Shown piece by piece: positions 45,652 through 53,366 of a stretch of 64,000 nt of DNA (position 1 is the stretch's first letter; the number at the start of each line of letters is the position of its first letter). Under the pieces are notes generated by a model. That model did no database searches, was not told the origin of the DNA, and was given only the letters and a program-made list of their open reading frames with translations. The stretch is from Ancylobacter polymorphus (lineage in GTDB: Bacteria; Pseudomonadota; Alphaproteobacteria; Rhizobiales; Xanthobacteraceae), in NCBI RefSeq assembly GCF_030813495.1, contig NZ_JAUSUI010000001.1, positions 620,001 through 684,000 of the forward strand, written 5' to 3'. The position numbers and the translations under genes were made by a program.

Positions 45652-46179
45652 ATGGCAGAGGCGACCAAGCTTCCTGTGAAGACCGAATCCAAGGCGCCCG
45701 TCCCCGCCTTTGGCGGCGCGTGGGCGCCATTCGATGCGCTGCGTCGCGAGATCGACCAGGTGTTCGAGACATTCGGCCTCGGCGCGCTGCGCCCGCCGCT
45801 GGCTCGCTCCGTCGAGGCGGCCTGGCCGCGCGAGACCGGCTGGAGCCTGGCCCCGGCGGTCGACGTCGCGGAAAAGCCGGGTGAGTACGAGATCACGGCC
45901 GAACTTCCCGGCCTCGATGAAAAGGATGTCGAGGTCCGGCTGGCGAACGGCACCCTCACCATCAAGGGCGAGAAGAAGGAAGAAAAGGAGCAGCGCGAGA
46001 AGGACTACTATGTCTCCGAGCGCCGCTACGGTTCCTTCGTCAGGTCCTTCCGTGTGCCCGAGGGGGTCGATGCCGAGCAGATCGAGGCGAGCTTCGCCAA
46101 GGGCGTGCTCACCGTGAAACTGCCGAAAACCGCGCAGGCGCAGCAGGCTGAGAAGACGATCGCCGTAAAGGCCGCGTGA
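45652..46179 (+). CDS. Small heat-shock protein, Hsp20/alpha-crystallin family
   Basis: This ATP-independent holdase binds unfolding proteins. The 175-residue product has an alpha-crystallin domain from about residue 65 (PAVDVAEKPGEYEITAELPG) to the conserved FAKGVLTVKLPK (A-x-x-x-G-V-L motif), then a short C-terminal tail. ATG 45652 has a GAGGAGAG ribosome site and was preferred over one 27 nt upstream. Divergent from arcD with two FNR-type boxes between; followed by a hairpin and the CBS gene. Confidence 0.94.
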   Translation: MAEATKLPVKTESKAPVPAFGGAWAPFDALRREIDQVFETFGLGALRPPLARSVEAAWPRETGWSLAPAVDVAEKPGEYEITAELPGLDEKDVEVRLANGTLTIKGEKKEEKEQREKDYYVSERRYGSFVRSFRVPEGVDAEQIEASFAKGVLTVKLPKTAQAQQAEKTIAVKAA

Positions 46180-46188
46180 CGCCGCTTG

Positions 46189-46224
46189 CCGCAGGCCGGG
46201 TCGCCGAGGCAACCCGGCCTGCGG
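46189..46224 (+). terminator. Hairpin between hsp20 and the CBS gene
   Basis: CCGCAGGCCGGGT and ACCCGGCCTGCGG form a perfect 13-bp stem with a 10-nt loop, 9 bp after the hsp20 stop. Without a T-tract it could be a partial terminator or an mRNA-stabilising structure in a longer transcript. Confidence 0.6.
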
Positions 46225-46299
46225 CCCGGCTGGCCGCATCGACCGGCGGCTTCGCCGCTCATTGCATATGGCACCATACGCGCCCGCAGGGAGGAAGCT

Positions 46300-46986
46300 A
46301 TGAAGGCATGTGATGTCATGACATCGCCGGTGATAACGGCGAAGCCGACCGATCTCGTGGTGCAGATCGCCCGGATTCTGCTCGAGCGGCGCATCAGCGC
46401 CGTGCCGATCGTAGACAACGAGGGGCATCTGGTCGGCATCGTCAGCGAGGGCGACCTGATCCATCGCGTGGAAGCCGGCACCGAGCGCCGCCGCTCCTGG
46501 TGGCTGGAGGCCTTCGCCGATGATGGCACGCTGGCGGCCGAATATGTGAAGACGCATGGCCGCACCGCCGCCGATGTGATGCACAAGGACCCGGTGAGCG
46601 CCGGGCCGGACACGCCGCTGCATGAGATCGCCGCGCTGATGGAGAAGCACGGCGTCAAGCGCATCCCCATCGTCGAGAAGGATCGCCTGGTGGGGATCGT
46701 CAGCCGCTCCAACCTCATCCAGGCGGTCGCCCGCACCAATATGGGATTGGAGATTCCGCTTTCCGACAGCGCCATACGCGACAAAGTGATGGAGCGCCTG
46801 CGCCAGCAGCCCTGGACGCAGACCTGGCGGCTGAACGTCACCGTGGACGACGGCGTGGTGAGCCTCTGGGGCATCGCCAATGCCGATGCCGAGCGCCACG
46901 CGCTTCGGGTCGTCGCCGAGACGACGCCGGGCGTGCGGGCAGTCAACGACCATCTGATGCGGGAACCGATGGGAAGCTGGGCCTGA
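46300..46986 (+). CDS. CBS-domain pair plus BON domain protein
   Basis: A 228-residue cytoplasmic protein. Residues 1-60 (MKACDVMTSPVITAKPTDLV then ISAVPIVDNEGHLVGIVSEGDL) and about 90-150 (TAADVMHKDPVSAGPDTPLH, KRIPIVEKDRLVGIVSRSNL) are two CBS domains that usually bind adenine nucleotides as energy sensors. Residues about 160-225 form a BON domain (WRLNVTVDDGVVSLWGIANA). ATG 46300 follows GGGAGGAAG. Its position in the stress block suggests nucleotide-responsive control of a neighbour, but the partner is unknown. Confidence 0.9.
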   Translation: MKACDVMTSPVITAKPTDLVVQIARILLERRISAVPIVDNEGHLVGIVSEGDLIHRVEAGTERRRSWWLEAFADDGTLAAEYVKTHGRTAADVMHKDPVSAGPDTPLHEIAALMEKHGVKRIPIVEKDRLVGIVSRSNLIQAVARTNMGLEIPLSDSAIRDKVMERLRQQPWTQTWRLNVTVDDGVVSLWGIANADAERHALRVVAETTPGVRAVNDHLMREPMGSWA

Positions 46987-47077
46987 GCCTGTCCGCTCCC
47001 TCTTCGCTCGTGCCAACCCACGGTGTTGTGGCCAACGCTGCGCAGCCTGCGTCGAGCGAGGCCTGTCCGATCAGGAG

Positions 47078-47521
47078 ATGACGATGTTCAGCCATGTTCT
47101 CATACCCACCGACGGGTCGCCTCTCTCGACCGTTGCCCTGCAGTCGGCCATGGCCTTCGCCCGCGATGCCGGGGCGAAGGTGACGGTGCTGACCGTGATC
47201 GAGCCCTTTCACGTGCTCACGGTTTCGCCCGAGCAGCTTGAAAGCACGCGCGATGACTACCTGCGAACGGCCGGGGCCCACGCGGGCGAACACCTGAGCG
47301 CGGCCGAGCAGCAGGCGCGGCAGATTGGCGTGCCGTGCGACGTGCTGCAGGTCCAGAATGACGAGCCCTACCTCGCCATCATCGAAACGGCGGCGGCGCG
47401 CGGCTGCGACCTGATCGCCATGGCCTCGCACGGCCGGCGCGGCATCGCGGCGCTGGTGCTCGGCAGCGTGACGCAGAAGGTGCTGACCCACTCGAAAGTG
47501 CCTGTGCTCGTCTATCGTTGA
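47078..47521 (+). CDS. Universal stress protein, UspA family
   Basis: A 147-residue single-domain Usp. It begins MFSHVLIPTDGSPLSTVALQ, with the usual first strand and Asp, and ends MASHGRRGIAALVLGSVTQK, the glycine-rich ATP-binding pattern of the nucleotide-binding subclass. Usp proteins promote survival under energy or oxygen limitation and are frequent in FNR-type regulons. Starts at ATG 47078 or 47084; a CAGGAG site lies in front. No separate FNR box is seen before it, so it may be read from the hsp20 promoter. Confidence 0.92.
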   Translation: MTMFSHVLIPTDGSPLSTVALQSAMAFARDAGAKVTVLTVIEPFHVLTVSPEQLESTRDDYLRTAGAHAGEHLSAAEQQARQIGVPCDVLQVQNDEPYLAIIETAAARGCDLIAMASHGRRGIAALVLGSVTQKVLTHSKVPVLVYR

Positions 47522-47552
47522 GGGCCCGGCAGCGGGAGACAGGTGAGGAACG

Positions 47553-48578
47553 ATGCCGGCCGCCCCCCTGACGCCGCGCTACGCGGCGACCGCCGCTTTT
47601 GCACCGATGGTGCTCTTCGCGCTGGCCGGAAGCGACGCGATCGGCCGCGCGGTTGCCGGCCATCTGGGAATCGACCTTGCGGCGCATGAGGAGCGGGAAT
47701 TCGAGGATGGCGAACACAAGGCCCGGCCGCTCGCTCGCGTAGCGGGAGCCGACGTCTATGTGCTGCACAGCCTGCATGGCGGCCCGCAGGCCAGCACCGA
47801 CGACAAGCTGTGCCGCCTTCTGTTCTTCCTTGCCGCGGTCAAGGATGCCGGCGCGGCACGGGTTGCGGCGGTCCTGCCATACCTATGCTACGCACGGAAG
47901 GACCGCCGCACCAAGCCCAACGATCCGGTCACGACACGCTATGTCGCGGCCTTGTTTGAAGCCGTTGGCACGGACACCGTGGTCGCGCTGGAAGTGCACA
48001 ATGAGAGCGCCTTCGAGAATGCATTCCGCTGCCGTTCGGTGGCGCTGAGCGCGGCGCCACCGCTTGTCCAGAAGGTTCTGCCGCTGCTCGGCGACGAACC
48101 GCTCTGTGTCGTGTCGCCCGACCTCGGCGGCGGCAAGCGGGCCGACCTTTTTCGCGAGGCGCTGCAAGCGGTCATTGGCCGGCCGGTCGGCAACGCCTTC
48201 GCCGAGAAGCACCGCAGCGCCGGCGTCGTGTCCGGCGAGCTTTTCGTCGGCGACGTGCAAGGCGCCACCTGCATCATTGTCGATGACCTCATCAGCACCG
48301 GCGGGACGCTGGTGCGCGCCGCACGGGCGGCGCGCGAGGCTGGTGGCCGGCGGGTGATCGCCTGCGTTGCGCACGGGCTGTTCATGGCCGGCGCCGCCGA
48401 AGCACTCGTCGATCCGGCGATCGAGCGGATCATCACCACCGACAGCGTGCCGCCCTTCCGTCTGCCCGTCGGTGCCGTGCGCGAGAAGCTCGACACGGCC
48501 GACGCGGCACCGCTCCTCGGCGAAGCGATCCGGCGCCTGCATGCGGGTGAAGCGCTGACCGACCTCATGGCATTCTAA
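47553..48578 (+). CDS. Ribose-phosphate pyrophosphokinase-like protein
   Basis: The PRPP synthetase family makes 5-phosphoribosyl diphosphate from ribose 5-phosphate and ATP. The 341-residue protein has the ATP-loop-like AAVLPYLCYARKDRRTKPND, the VVSPDLGGGKRADLF segment and the PRPP-binding loop CIIVDDLISTGGTLVRA. It is longer and more divergent than housekeeping Prs, and the N-terminal 18 residues may be untranslated if ATG 47607 is used. It lies 31 bp after usp and is convergent with the phosphotransferase gene (14-bp overlap at the ends). A specialised, possibly hypoxia-linked paralogue is inferred from context. Confidence 0.88.
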   Translation: MPAAPLTPRYAATAAFAPMVLFALAGSDAIGRAVAGHLGIDLAAHEEREFEDGEHKARPLARVAGADVYVLHSLHGGPQASTDDKLCRLLFFLAAVKDAGAARVAAVLPYLCYARKDRRTKPNDPVTTRYVAALFEAVGTDTVVALEVHNESAFENAFRCRSVALSAAPPLVQKVLPLLGDEPLCVVSPDLGGGKRADLFREALQAVIGRPVGNAFAEKHRSAGVVSGELFVGDVQGATCIIVDDLISTGGTLVRAARAAREAGGRRVIACVAHGLFMAGAAEALVDPAIERIITTDSVPPFRLPVGAVREKLDTADAAPLLGEAIRRLHAGEALTDLMAF

Positions 48579-49629
48579 GCCCACGCTCCAGCTGGGCCGC
48601 ATCGCGGGCGGCGAGCCTCAGATAGGCGCGCGCCTGGCGCGGCCACTTATCGGGCATACGGGGCGTCGGGTCGTAGAGATGGGCGATGGAGAGCCGCGCG
48701 CGCAGCAGGGCGCGCTGGCTGCGGTAGAACAGGAACAACAGGCCGCGGCGGTCCTCACCGAGCCGCGCCGCGAGGCGCCGGCGGATCGCTTCGCCGGCCC
48801 AGCGGGCGCCCAGCTGCTCACATTCGAGGTGCAGGAACGCTATCTCGTCGAGCGGATCGAGGGCGCGCAGGTGGTCATCGAACTCAAGGCAATCGATGAT
48901 GCTCACCGGGTGGCCGGGCCAGATGTGCTCGGGGCGCAGGTCGCCATGGGCTTCGACGATGCGTCCCTGCCGGACCCGCGCGGCCAGCTGCGCGCCATGA
49001 AGGGTGAGAAAGCGCTCCTGCACGCCGAGGATCCGTCCGATGGGGCCCAGCGGCAGCTTGAAGCGCGGATTGCTCAGCACGTGCCGGTTCATGCGGGAAG
49101 CGCGGCCCCAATCGTTCAGATAGCGCTCCGACGATGTCGGCGCCGGGCGGGCGCGTCGATAGAACGCCCGGAGGGCGGCGGCGATGCGCGCGACATGGTC
49201 CATCCGCAAATCGTGTCCGAGCAACAACGCCTGAAGGCTCTCCGCCTCATTAAGCCGGCGCATCACGACCAGCCAGTCGACGGGAGGTCCTTCGCCGCCG
49301 AGGGCGAGCCCGCTCGGCCCCGCCGTCAACGGCAGCACGCCAAGATAGATGTCGGGGGCGAGGCGGCGGTTCAGCCGATCCTCGGCGCGGCAAACGGCGG
49401 CGCGGTGCTCGGCCGTGGAGAAATCCAGATAGGGAAAACGGACGGGCTTCTTCAGCTTGTAAACCCGGTCCGGGGTGAGAAAGACCCAGGACATATGGGT
49501 CTCACGCGCCTCGACGCTGGCGGGATAGCCGGGAAGATTCCGGCCGTCGGCGAGAAAGGCGAGCTTATCCTCCAGCCGGAACGCCGGTCCGGTCGCTTTG
49601 GCAAGGCTGGCGCGGGCCATCTGAACCAT
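48565..49629 (-). CDS. Phosphotransferase-fold kinase (COG2187 type)
   Basis: A 354-residue protein of the aminoglycoside-phosphotransferase-like fold. The nucleotide/Lys region is HMSWVFLTPDRVYKLKKPVR. The catalytic loop is EAHGDLRPEHIWPGHPVSII (HGDxxPxH, with the His-Gly-Asp), and the metal Asp is in IIDCLEFDDHLRALD. Members are found with PRPP-synthetase or Usp-type genes in stress clusters; the substrate is unknown, and sugars or nucleosides are more likely than antibiotics in this context (inference). It ends 14 bp inside the 3' end of the PRPP-synthetase-like gene. Confidence 0.82.
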   Translation of the reverse strand: MVQMARASLAKATGPAFRLEDKLAFLADGRNLPGYPASVEARETHMSWVFLTPDRVYKLKKPVRFPYLDFSTAEHRAAVCRAEDRLNRRLAPDIYLGVLPLTAGPSGLALGGEGPPVDWLVVMRRLNEAESLQALLLGHDLRMDHVARIAAALRAFYRRARPAPTSSERYLNDWGRASRMNRHVLSNPRFKLPLGPIGRILGVQERFLTLHGAQLAARVRQGRIVEAHGDLRPEHIWPGHPVSIIDCLEFDDHLRALDPLDEIAFLHLECEQLGARWAGEAIRRRLAARLGEDRRGLLFLFYRSQRALLRARLSIAHLYDPTPRMPDKWPRQARAYLRLAARDAAQLERGLRMP

Positions 49630-49662
49630 CGCTCGACCTTAGACGCGTGGCGCACCTTGCCG

Positions 49663-49676
49663 TTGACGCCGGTCAA
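49663..49676. promoter_or_regulatory. FNR/FixK-type palindrome before the phosphoribosyltransferase gene
   Basis: TTGACGCCGGTCAA is a perfect TTGA-N6-TCAA dyad. A possible -10 element TCTAAT lies at 49696-49701, so a start near 49708-49711 would place the box at about -40, the class II position, with a leader of roughly 50 nt. It lies in the divergent gap and could also affect the minus-strand kinase gene. Confidence 0.75.
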
Positions 49677-49760
49677 TGTTCGACGTGGCCCGCGCTCTAA
49701 TGATACGAGCCGGGCACCACTCCGGCCGGCCTGGCGGCCTCGGGCTCGGAGGGATGGTCG

Positions 49761-50423
49761 ATGATCTTCGCGGACCGTATCGATGCAGGGCGCCGGCTGG
49801 CGGCGGCGCTCGCCGCCTATCGCCCACGCCGTCCCGTGGTGCTGGCGCTGCCGCGCGGCGGCGTGCCGGTGGCGGCGGAAATCGCACAGGCCCTCGCCGC
49901 GCCGCTCGATCTCGTTCTCGTGCGCAAGATCGGCCTGCCCTGCCAGCCCGAACTCGCCATCGGCGCCGTGGTGGATGGTGCCGAGCCGCTCATCGTCCGC
50001 AATGAGGCGATCCTCGCGCGCGCCGGCGTCGACGAGGCGGATTTCCAGCGCGTGTGCCGGCAGGAGCTTGCCGAGATCGAGCGCCGAAAGGCCCGCTATA
50101 TCGGCCAGCGCTCCCGCGCGGAACTGGCCGGAAGGACCGTCATCGTCGTCGATGACGGCATTGCCACGGGTGCCACCATGAAGGCGGCGCTGCAGGCGGT
50201 TCGCCAGCGCGGCCCGGCGGAACTGGTGCTGGCGGTCCCTGTCGCCCCCGCCGAGGCGATTGCCGACCTGCGGCCCGAAGTGGACGATCTCATCTGCCTC
50301 GACGTGCCGGAACCATTCGGAGCGATCGGCTGCTTCTACCGCGATTTCAGCCAGGTGAGTGATGAGGAAGTCGTCGCGACGCTGGCGCGCTTTCCGTCGG
50401 GCGCGGGCTCTGCCGACATGTGA
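49761..50423 (+). CDS. Phosphoribosyltransferase (COG1926 type)
   Basis: A 220-residue type I phosphoribosyltransferase-fold protein. RRPVVLALPRGGVPVAAEIA near the N-terminus and the PRPP loop VIVVDDGIATGATMKAAL (near residues 129-146) are typical of the predicted-PRTase family. The acceptor base or other substrate is unknown. It follows an FNR-type palindrome and lies near a PRPP-synthetase-like gene, so the two could form a salvage route. ATG 49761 has GGAGGGATGG in front. Confidence 0.9.
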   Translation: MIFADRIDAGRRLAAALAAYRPRRPVVLALPRGGVPVAAEIAQALAAPLDLVLVRKIGLPCQPELAIGAVVDGAEPLIVRNEAILARAGVDEADFQRVCRQELAEIERRKARYIGQRSRAELAGRTVIVVDDGIATGATMKAALQAVRQRGPAELVLAVPVAPAEAIADLRPEVDDLICLDVPEPFGAIGCFYRDFSQVSDEEVVATLARFPSGAGSADM

Positions 50424-50452
50424 GCGGCCAGGGACAGAATTATCCGCCTCCG

Positions 50453-50466
50453 TTGATCCCCATCAA
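50453..50466. promoter_or_regulatory. Consensus FNR/FixK site before the thiolase gene
   Basis: TTGATCCCCATCAA matches TTGAT-N4-ATCAA exactly. It is centred 142 bp before the ATG at 50602, giving an expected start near 50501 and a leader of about 100 nt. This is the best match of the four boxes. Confidence 0.82.
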
Positions 50467-50601
50467 CACCGGCCGGGGCGAAAGGCGTCCCATTCCGGTG
50501 GGCTGCAGGAGCGGCGCATAACACGGCGTGGCCGATTTCCCCGACAGCTCGGCGCTCCCCCTCCGGGGTGCGCCCAACGGGTGAACGAAAGGACCTCCGC
50601 C

Positions 50602-51885
50602 ATGAGGTAAAGCAAGCTTAGGGAGCGTGTGGCCATTTCCGGCGTCGGCTGTTCGCGGTTCGGCGACCTGCTGGAAACGCCGGAACTCAAGGGGCTCAGC
50701 CTCCAGGAACTGACTGCCCGTGCGGTCAAGGAGGCGCTGGACGACGCCGGGCTCACCGGTCAGGATGTCGATGCGGTTTTCGCCGGCAACGCCATGGTGC
50801 ACAGCTCGCAGGTGCCGGGCACCTATTCGCAGCTGGCGAAATGGACCGGCACCCAGTTCAAGGCCGGCGTTCACTTCGAGGCCCAGTGCTCGACCACCAA
50901 TGTGGGCGCCTCGCTGGCGGCCATGTCGATCGCCGCCGGCGTCTATGACACCGTGCTCGTCTAAGGGCTGGAGACGACCCGGACCAAGGTCAAAGGCTTC
51001 AGCCCTTATGAGCGCGAGCCCATTTCCCATCAGCAGACATGGCTGTGGACCGACATGGCGGTCAACCAGGCCTATGGCGTGCCGCAGGGCTACGACATCT
51101 TCTCGACCTATAACGGGCTCGTCGCGCTGGGCTACTGCCGCAAATACGGAATCTCGATCGAGGACTACGACCGCGGCATGTTCGAGCTCTGCCGCACCCG
51201 GCGCCTGCACGGCTCGCTGAACCCGAAGGCCAACATTCAGGAGACGCTGGAAGACCGGGCGGCGGCCAAGGGCTTCACCGATGCCTTCGATTACTGGCGC
51301 TCGGATGCGCACAACCCGTTCGTCGCCTGGCCATCGCGCCTGCTCAGCCTCGTGACCACCGCCGACGGCGCCTCCGCCATGGTGCTGACGCGCGCGGATC
51401 TCGCCAGGGGCGGCAAGTCGCAGCCGGTGGAGTTCAAGGGCTTCGGCATCAGCTACAGCGATCTTCCCTGGTACGGCGAGGATCCCACCCATTGGGAATT
51501 CGACCGGCGGGCCATCGATGCCGCCTTCGGCATGGCCAGCATCGGGCCGGCGGATATCGACTATCTCCACACCCATGACTGCTCCCACATCTCCGGCCTG
51601 TGCACGGCGGAGACGATCGGCTACCTGCCGCCGGGCGGCGGCCTCGACGCGGCACGCGCCGGGCGGCTGCGCTTCGACGGCGACCGGCCGATGTCGACCC
51701 ATGGCGGCCGCCATGCCTTCGGCCATGCCTGGGGCGCCAGCGCCGGCAGCGATACCTATGAGGCCGTGCTGCAGATGCGCGGCAAGGCCGGTGCCCGGCA
51801 GATCCCGAGCCCGCCGGAGATTTCCGTCATCCACACCCACGGCTACGCTATGATCGGCACCGTGGTCGTTCTGGGAGGGCTGTGA
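50602..51885 (+). pseudogene. Thiolase-like acyl-CoA acyltransferase (SCP-x/lipid-transfer type) with two in-frame TAA codons
   Basis: From ATG 50602 (AAAGGA ribosome site 5') the frame reads MR, TAA at 50608-50610, SKLRERVAISGVGCSRFGDL, the nucleophile Cys in FEAQCSTTNVGASLAAMSIA (residue 96), then TAA at 50962-50964 directly after DTVLV. It continues GLETTRTKVKG to THGGRHAFGHAWGASAGSD, IHTHGYAMIGTVVVLGGL and the stop at 51885. Without the TAAs it would be about 427 residues, normal for non-condensing SCP2-type thiolases. A GTG at 50629 could restart before the second stop, but the product would be cut after the Cys. It is 1 bp from the DUF35 gene. Confidence 0.8.
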
Positions 51886-51886
51886 C

Positions 51887-52306
51887 ATGCAGGATGTCGC
51901 CGAGCAGCCAAGCGCCATTCGCTGGTATTACGAAGGACTGGGGCAGAACGTGTTCCGGGCGGTGAGCTGCCGCTCCTGCGGCAAGCTGACCTTCCCGCCG
52001 ACCGGGTGCTGCGAGCATTGCGGCAGCTGGGAGGTCGAGGGCGTCGAGTTGAGCGGCGAGGCGACGCTGCTCTATGCGACGCACAACATCACGCCCGCCT
52101 GCCATCCCCGCTTCGAGACGATCGCCCCCTATGTCTACGGCCATCTCCGGCTCCGAGAAGGGCCGATCGTGCAGGCCATCATCCTTGGCGTGGAGGCCCG
52201 GCCGGAGTCGTTGCGCGCCCTGTTCGAGCGGGGGCCGGTGCCGGTAAAAGCGGAGACGCTGACGATGGAAGACCTGCCGGTGATCGCCTTCCGTCTTGCC
52301 GGCTGA
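51887..52306 (+). CDS. DUF35 OB-fold/Zn-ribbon protein, thiolase partner
   Basis: A 139-residue protein with an N-terminal zinc ribbon (CRSCGK and CCEHCGS, four Cys) and an OB-fold (ELSGEATLLYATHNITPACH and following). Such proteins form complexes with SCP2-type thiolases or HMG-CoA synthases and bring acyl-CoA substrates together. It starts one base after the thiolase stop, so both would be co-translated. With the thiolase interrupted, it may now be without its partner. Confidence 0.88.
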   Translation: MQDVAEQPSAIRWYYEGLGQNVFRAVSCRSCGKLTFPPTGCCEHCGSWEVEGVELSGEATLLYATHNITPACHPRFETIAPYVYGHLRLREGPIVQAIILGVEARPESLRALFERGPVPVKAETLTMEDLPVIAFRLAG

Positions 52307-52853
52307 GTCCGCCCAATAGTTATCAGCACTTCGTGGCCGGATCCCCCCGGCCACGAAGTGAGGGCGTCGCGCACCTCGCTCGCCGCGTGCCGAAAGGTCA
52401 CCCTGGAGACGCATCGCTACACGCTACGACCGATGCGCCCACACCTTCTTCTCTGCCATCTGCATCGCAGCAGTTGGCCTGCTGCCGGTTTCGTGGACAC
52501 CGAGATTGGGTGTTTCATGAAGCCGGCAGCAGGCCAATGCGCCACGCTTTCCATGCAATGATAGCGGCATCTGTCGTGCCGCCATCACGCGGCGCGGCCG
52601 CAGACGAACTGTCAAAGGAAGCGCCGCCGACCGTCAGCAGGGCGGCGGAGAGAATGTCTCTCCGCTAGGGCCGGGACAGAGTCATGCTGATCTCAGAATC
52701 AGCCATGATCCGAGTTCCAGACAGCTTGGGTTGTGGTCAGGCCGTTCTGAGCGGGCCAACGCTCTGAACGGCCGCCTAAACGATAATCGTAACCTTGGTA
52801 CGATAACTCTCGCGACGGCAGCCTTCAATGAATAATCGTATCACCGTTACGAA
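52307..52853. other. Gap of about 550 bp, no gene; long hairpin inside
   Basis: No frame with a credible start and similarity. It includes the hairpin at 52474-52537, and near its end repeated TAATCGTA motifs (52783-52790, 52832-52839) with TACGAT/GTTACGA that may form an operator of the following regulator. It is AT-richer than neighbours at the 3' end. Confidence 0.5.
52474..52537. repeat. 64-nt imperfect inverted repeat
   Basis: TTGGCCTGCTGCCGG (52474-52488) and CCGGCAGCAGGCCAA (52523-52537) pair exactly. The arms continue inward as TTTCGTG against CATGAAG and ACACC against GGTGT around a short loop GAGATTG. It could be an IS end, a solo MITE-like remnant or a transcript end for the DUF35 gene. 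Confidence 0.6.
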
Positions 52854-53090
52854 ATGACACCCATCCAGTCGAAAATGGCACGTGTGGCGCTCGGCTGGGG
52901 TACCCGCGACTTGGCGCAAAAGGCAAACGTTTCGCCTGACACCATCGCGCGTTTGGAGCGCGGTGAGCGTCTTCGGACTGGTACGATGGCAACCATCCGT
53001 GCCGCCTTTGAGGCCGCCGGCATCGAGTTTATTCCGGAGAATGGGGGCGGCGCTGGCGTGCGCTTCCGGAAGCCCCTCGAGTCGAACTGA
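52854..53090 (+). CDS. Small Xre-family helix-turn-helix regulator
   Basis: A 78-residue protein with a Cro/CI helix-turn-helix: MARVALGWGTRDLAQKANVS followed by PDTIARLERGERLRTGTMAT and a short C-terminus ending with IEFIPENGGG, a tail common in island regulators of this size. The ATG at 52854 lacks a strong ribosome site; ATG 52875 is possible. TAATCGTA motifs just upstream could be its own operator. Confidence 0.75.
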   Translation: MTPIQSKMARVALGWGTRDLAQKANVSPDTIARLERGERLRTGTMATIRAAFEAAGIEFIPENGGGAGVRFRKPLESN

Positions 53091-53325
53091 CGGCGCCTTC
53101 GCCGACCCAGTAGGTCGACGGGGCAATCATTACGGCCGCTGCCGAATAACGGGCCAGCCGCCCGAATTAATCCTTGCCTTCCGCCCAAGATCGCATAGCG
53201 TCTCACTGATGCTCAGCCCAACTCATATAGCGCCTTGAAATTGTTGGCCTATTTGTTGGCCCCACCTATTCTGAAATAATACTTATCACATACATTTGAA
53301 TGCTCTGCTGAAGGTATTTTTTGCT

Positions 53326-53366
53326 TGCTCAAGGAGCCACTCCCCCGTTTCGGGGACGGCTCAGCT
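53326..53366 (+). repeat. attR: repeat of the tRNA-Asn 3' end and terminator
   Basis: TGCTCAAGGAGCCACTCCCC and CGTTTC repeat 29158-29183 with one mismatch. GAGCC with GGCTC and CCCC with GGGG again form the terminator hairpin. Similarity with the left end continues, less exactly, for about 400 bp through the integrase start, so two related elements seem to have entered the same tRNA gene in turn. Confidence 0.8.

Larger units (their letters stand above)
29158..53351. mobile_element. Integrative mobilizable element (genomic island) in tRNA-Asn
   Basis: The 24-kb segment is bounded by direct repeats (29158-29183 and 53326-53351, 25 of 26 bases equal) made of the tRNA-Asn 3' end plus terminator start. 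It carries a tyrosine integrase next to the tRNA, an AlpA-type regulator, a TraA relaxase with oriT and traC/traD, several decayed genes, and a block of low-oxygen metabolism and stress genes. No traG or type IV secretion genes are present, so transfer would need a helper. The integrase is frameshifted, so the element may now be fixed. An alternative is that relaxase part and arc part were acquired separately, since a second broken integrase lies at 40.2 kb. Confidence 0.8.

Noticed and set aside
48565-49629. Antibiotic resistance aminoglycoside phosphotransferase
   Set aside because: The fold is shared, but sequence and context fit the COG2187 stress-cluster kinase; no resistance genes are nearby.
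50962-50964. Readthrough of the thiolase stop as a recoded residue
   Set aside because: The codon is TAA, not TGA or TAG used for selenocysteine or pyrrolysine, and another TAA stands at codon 3.
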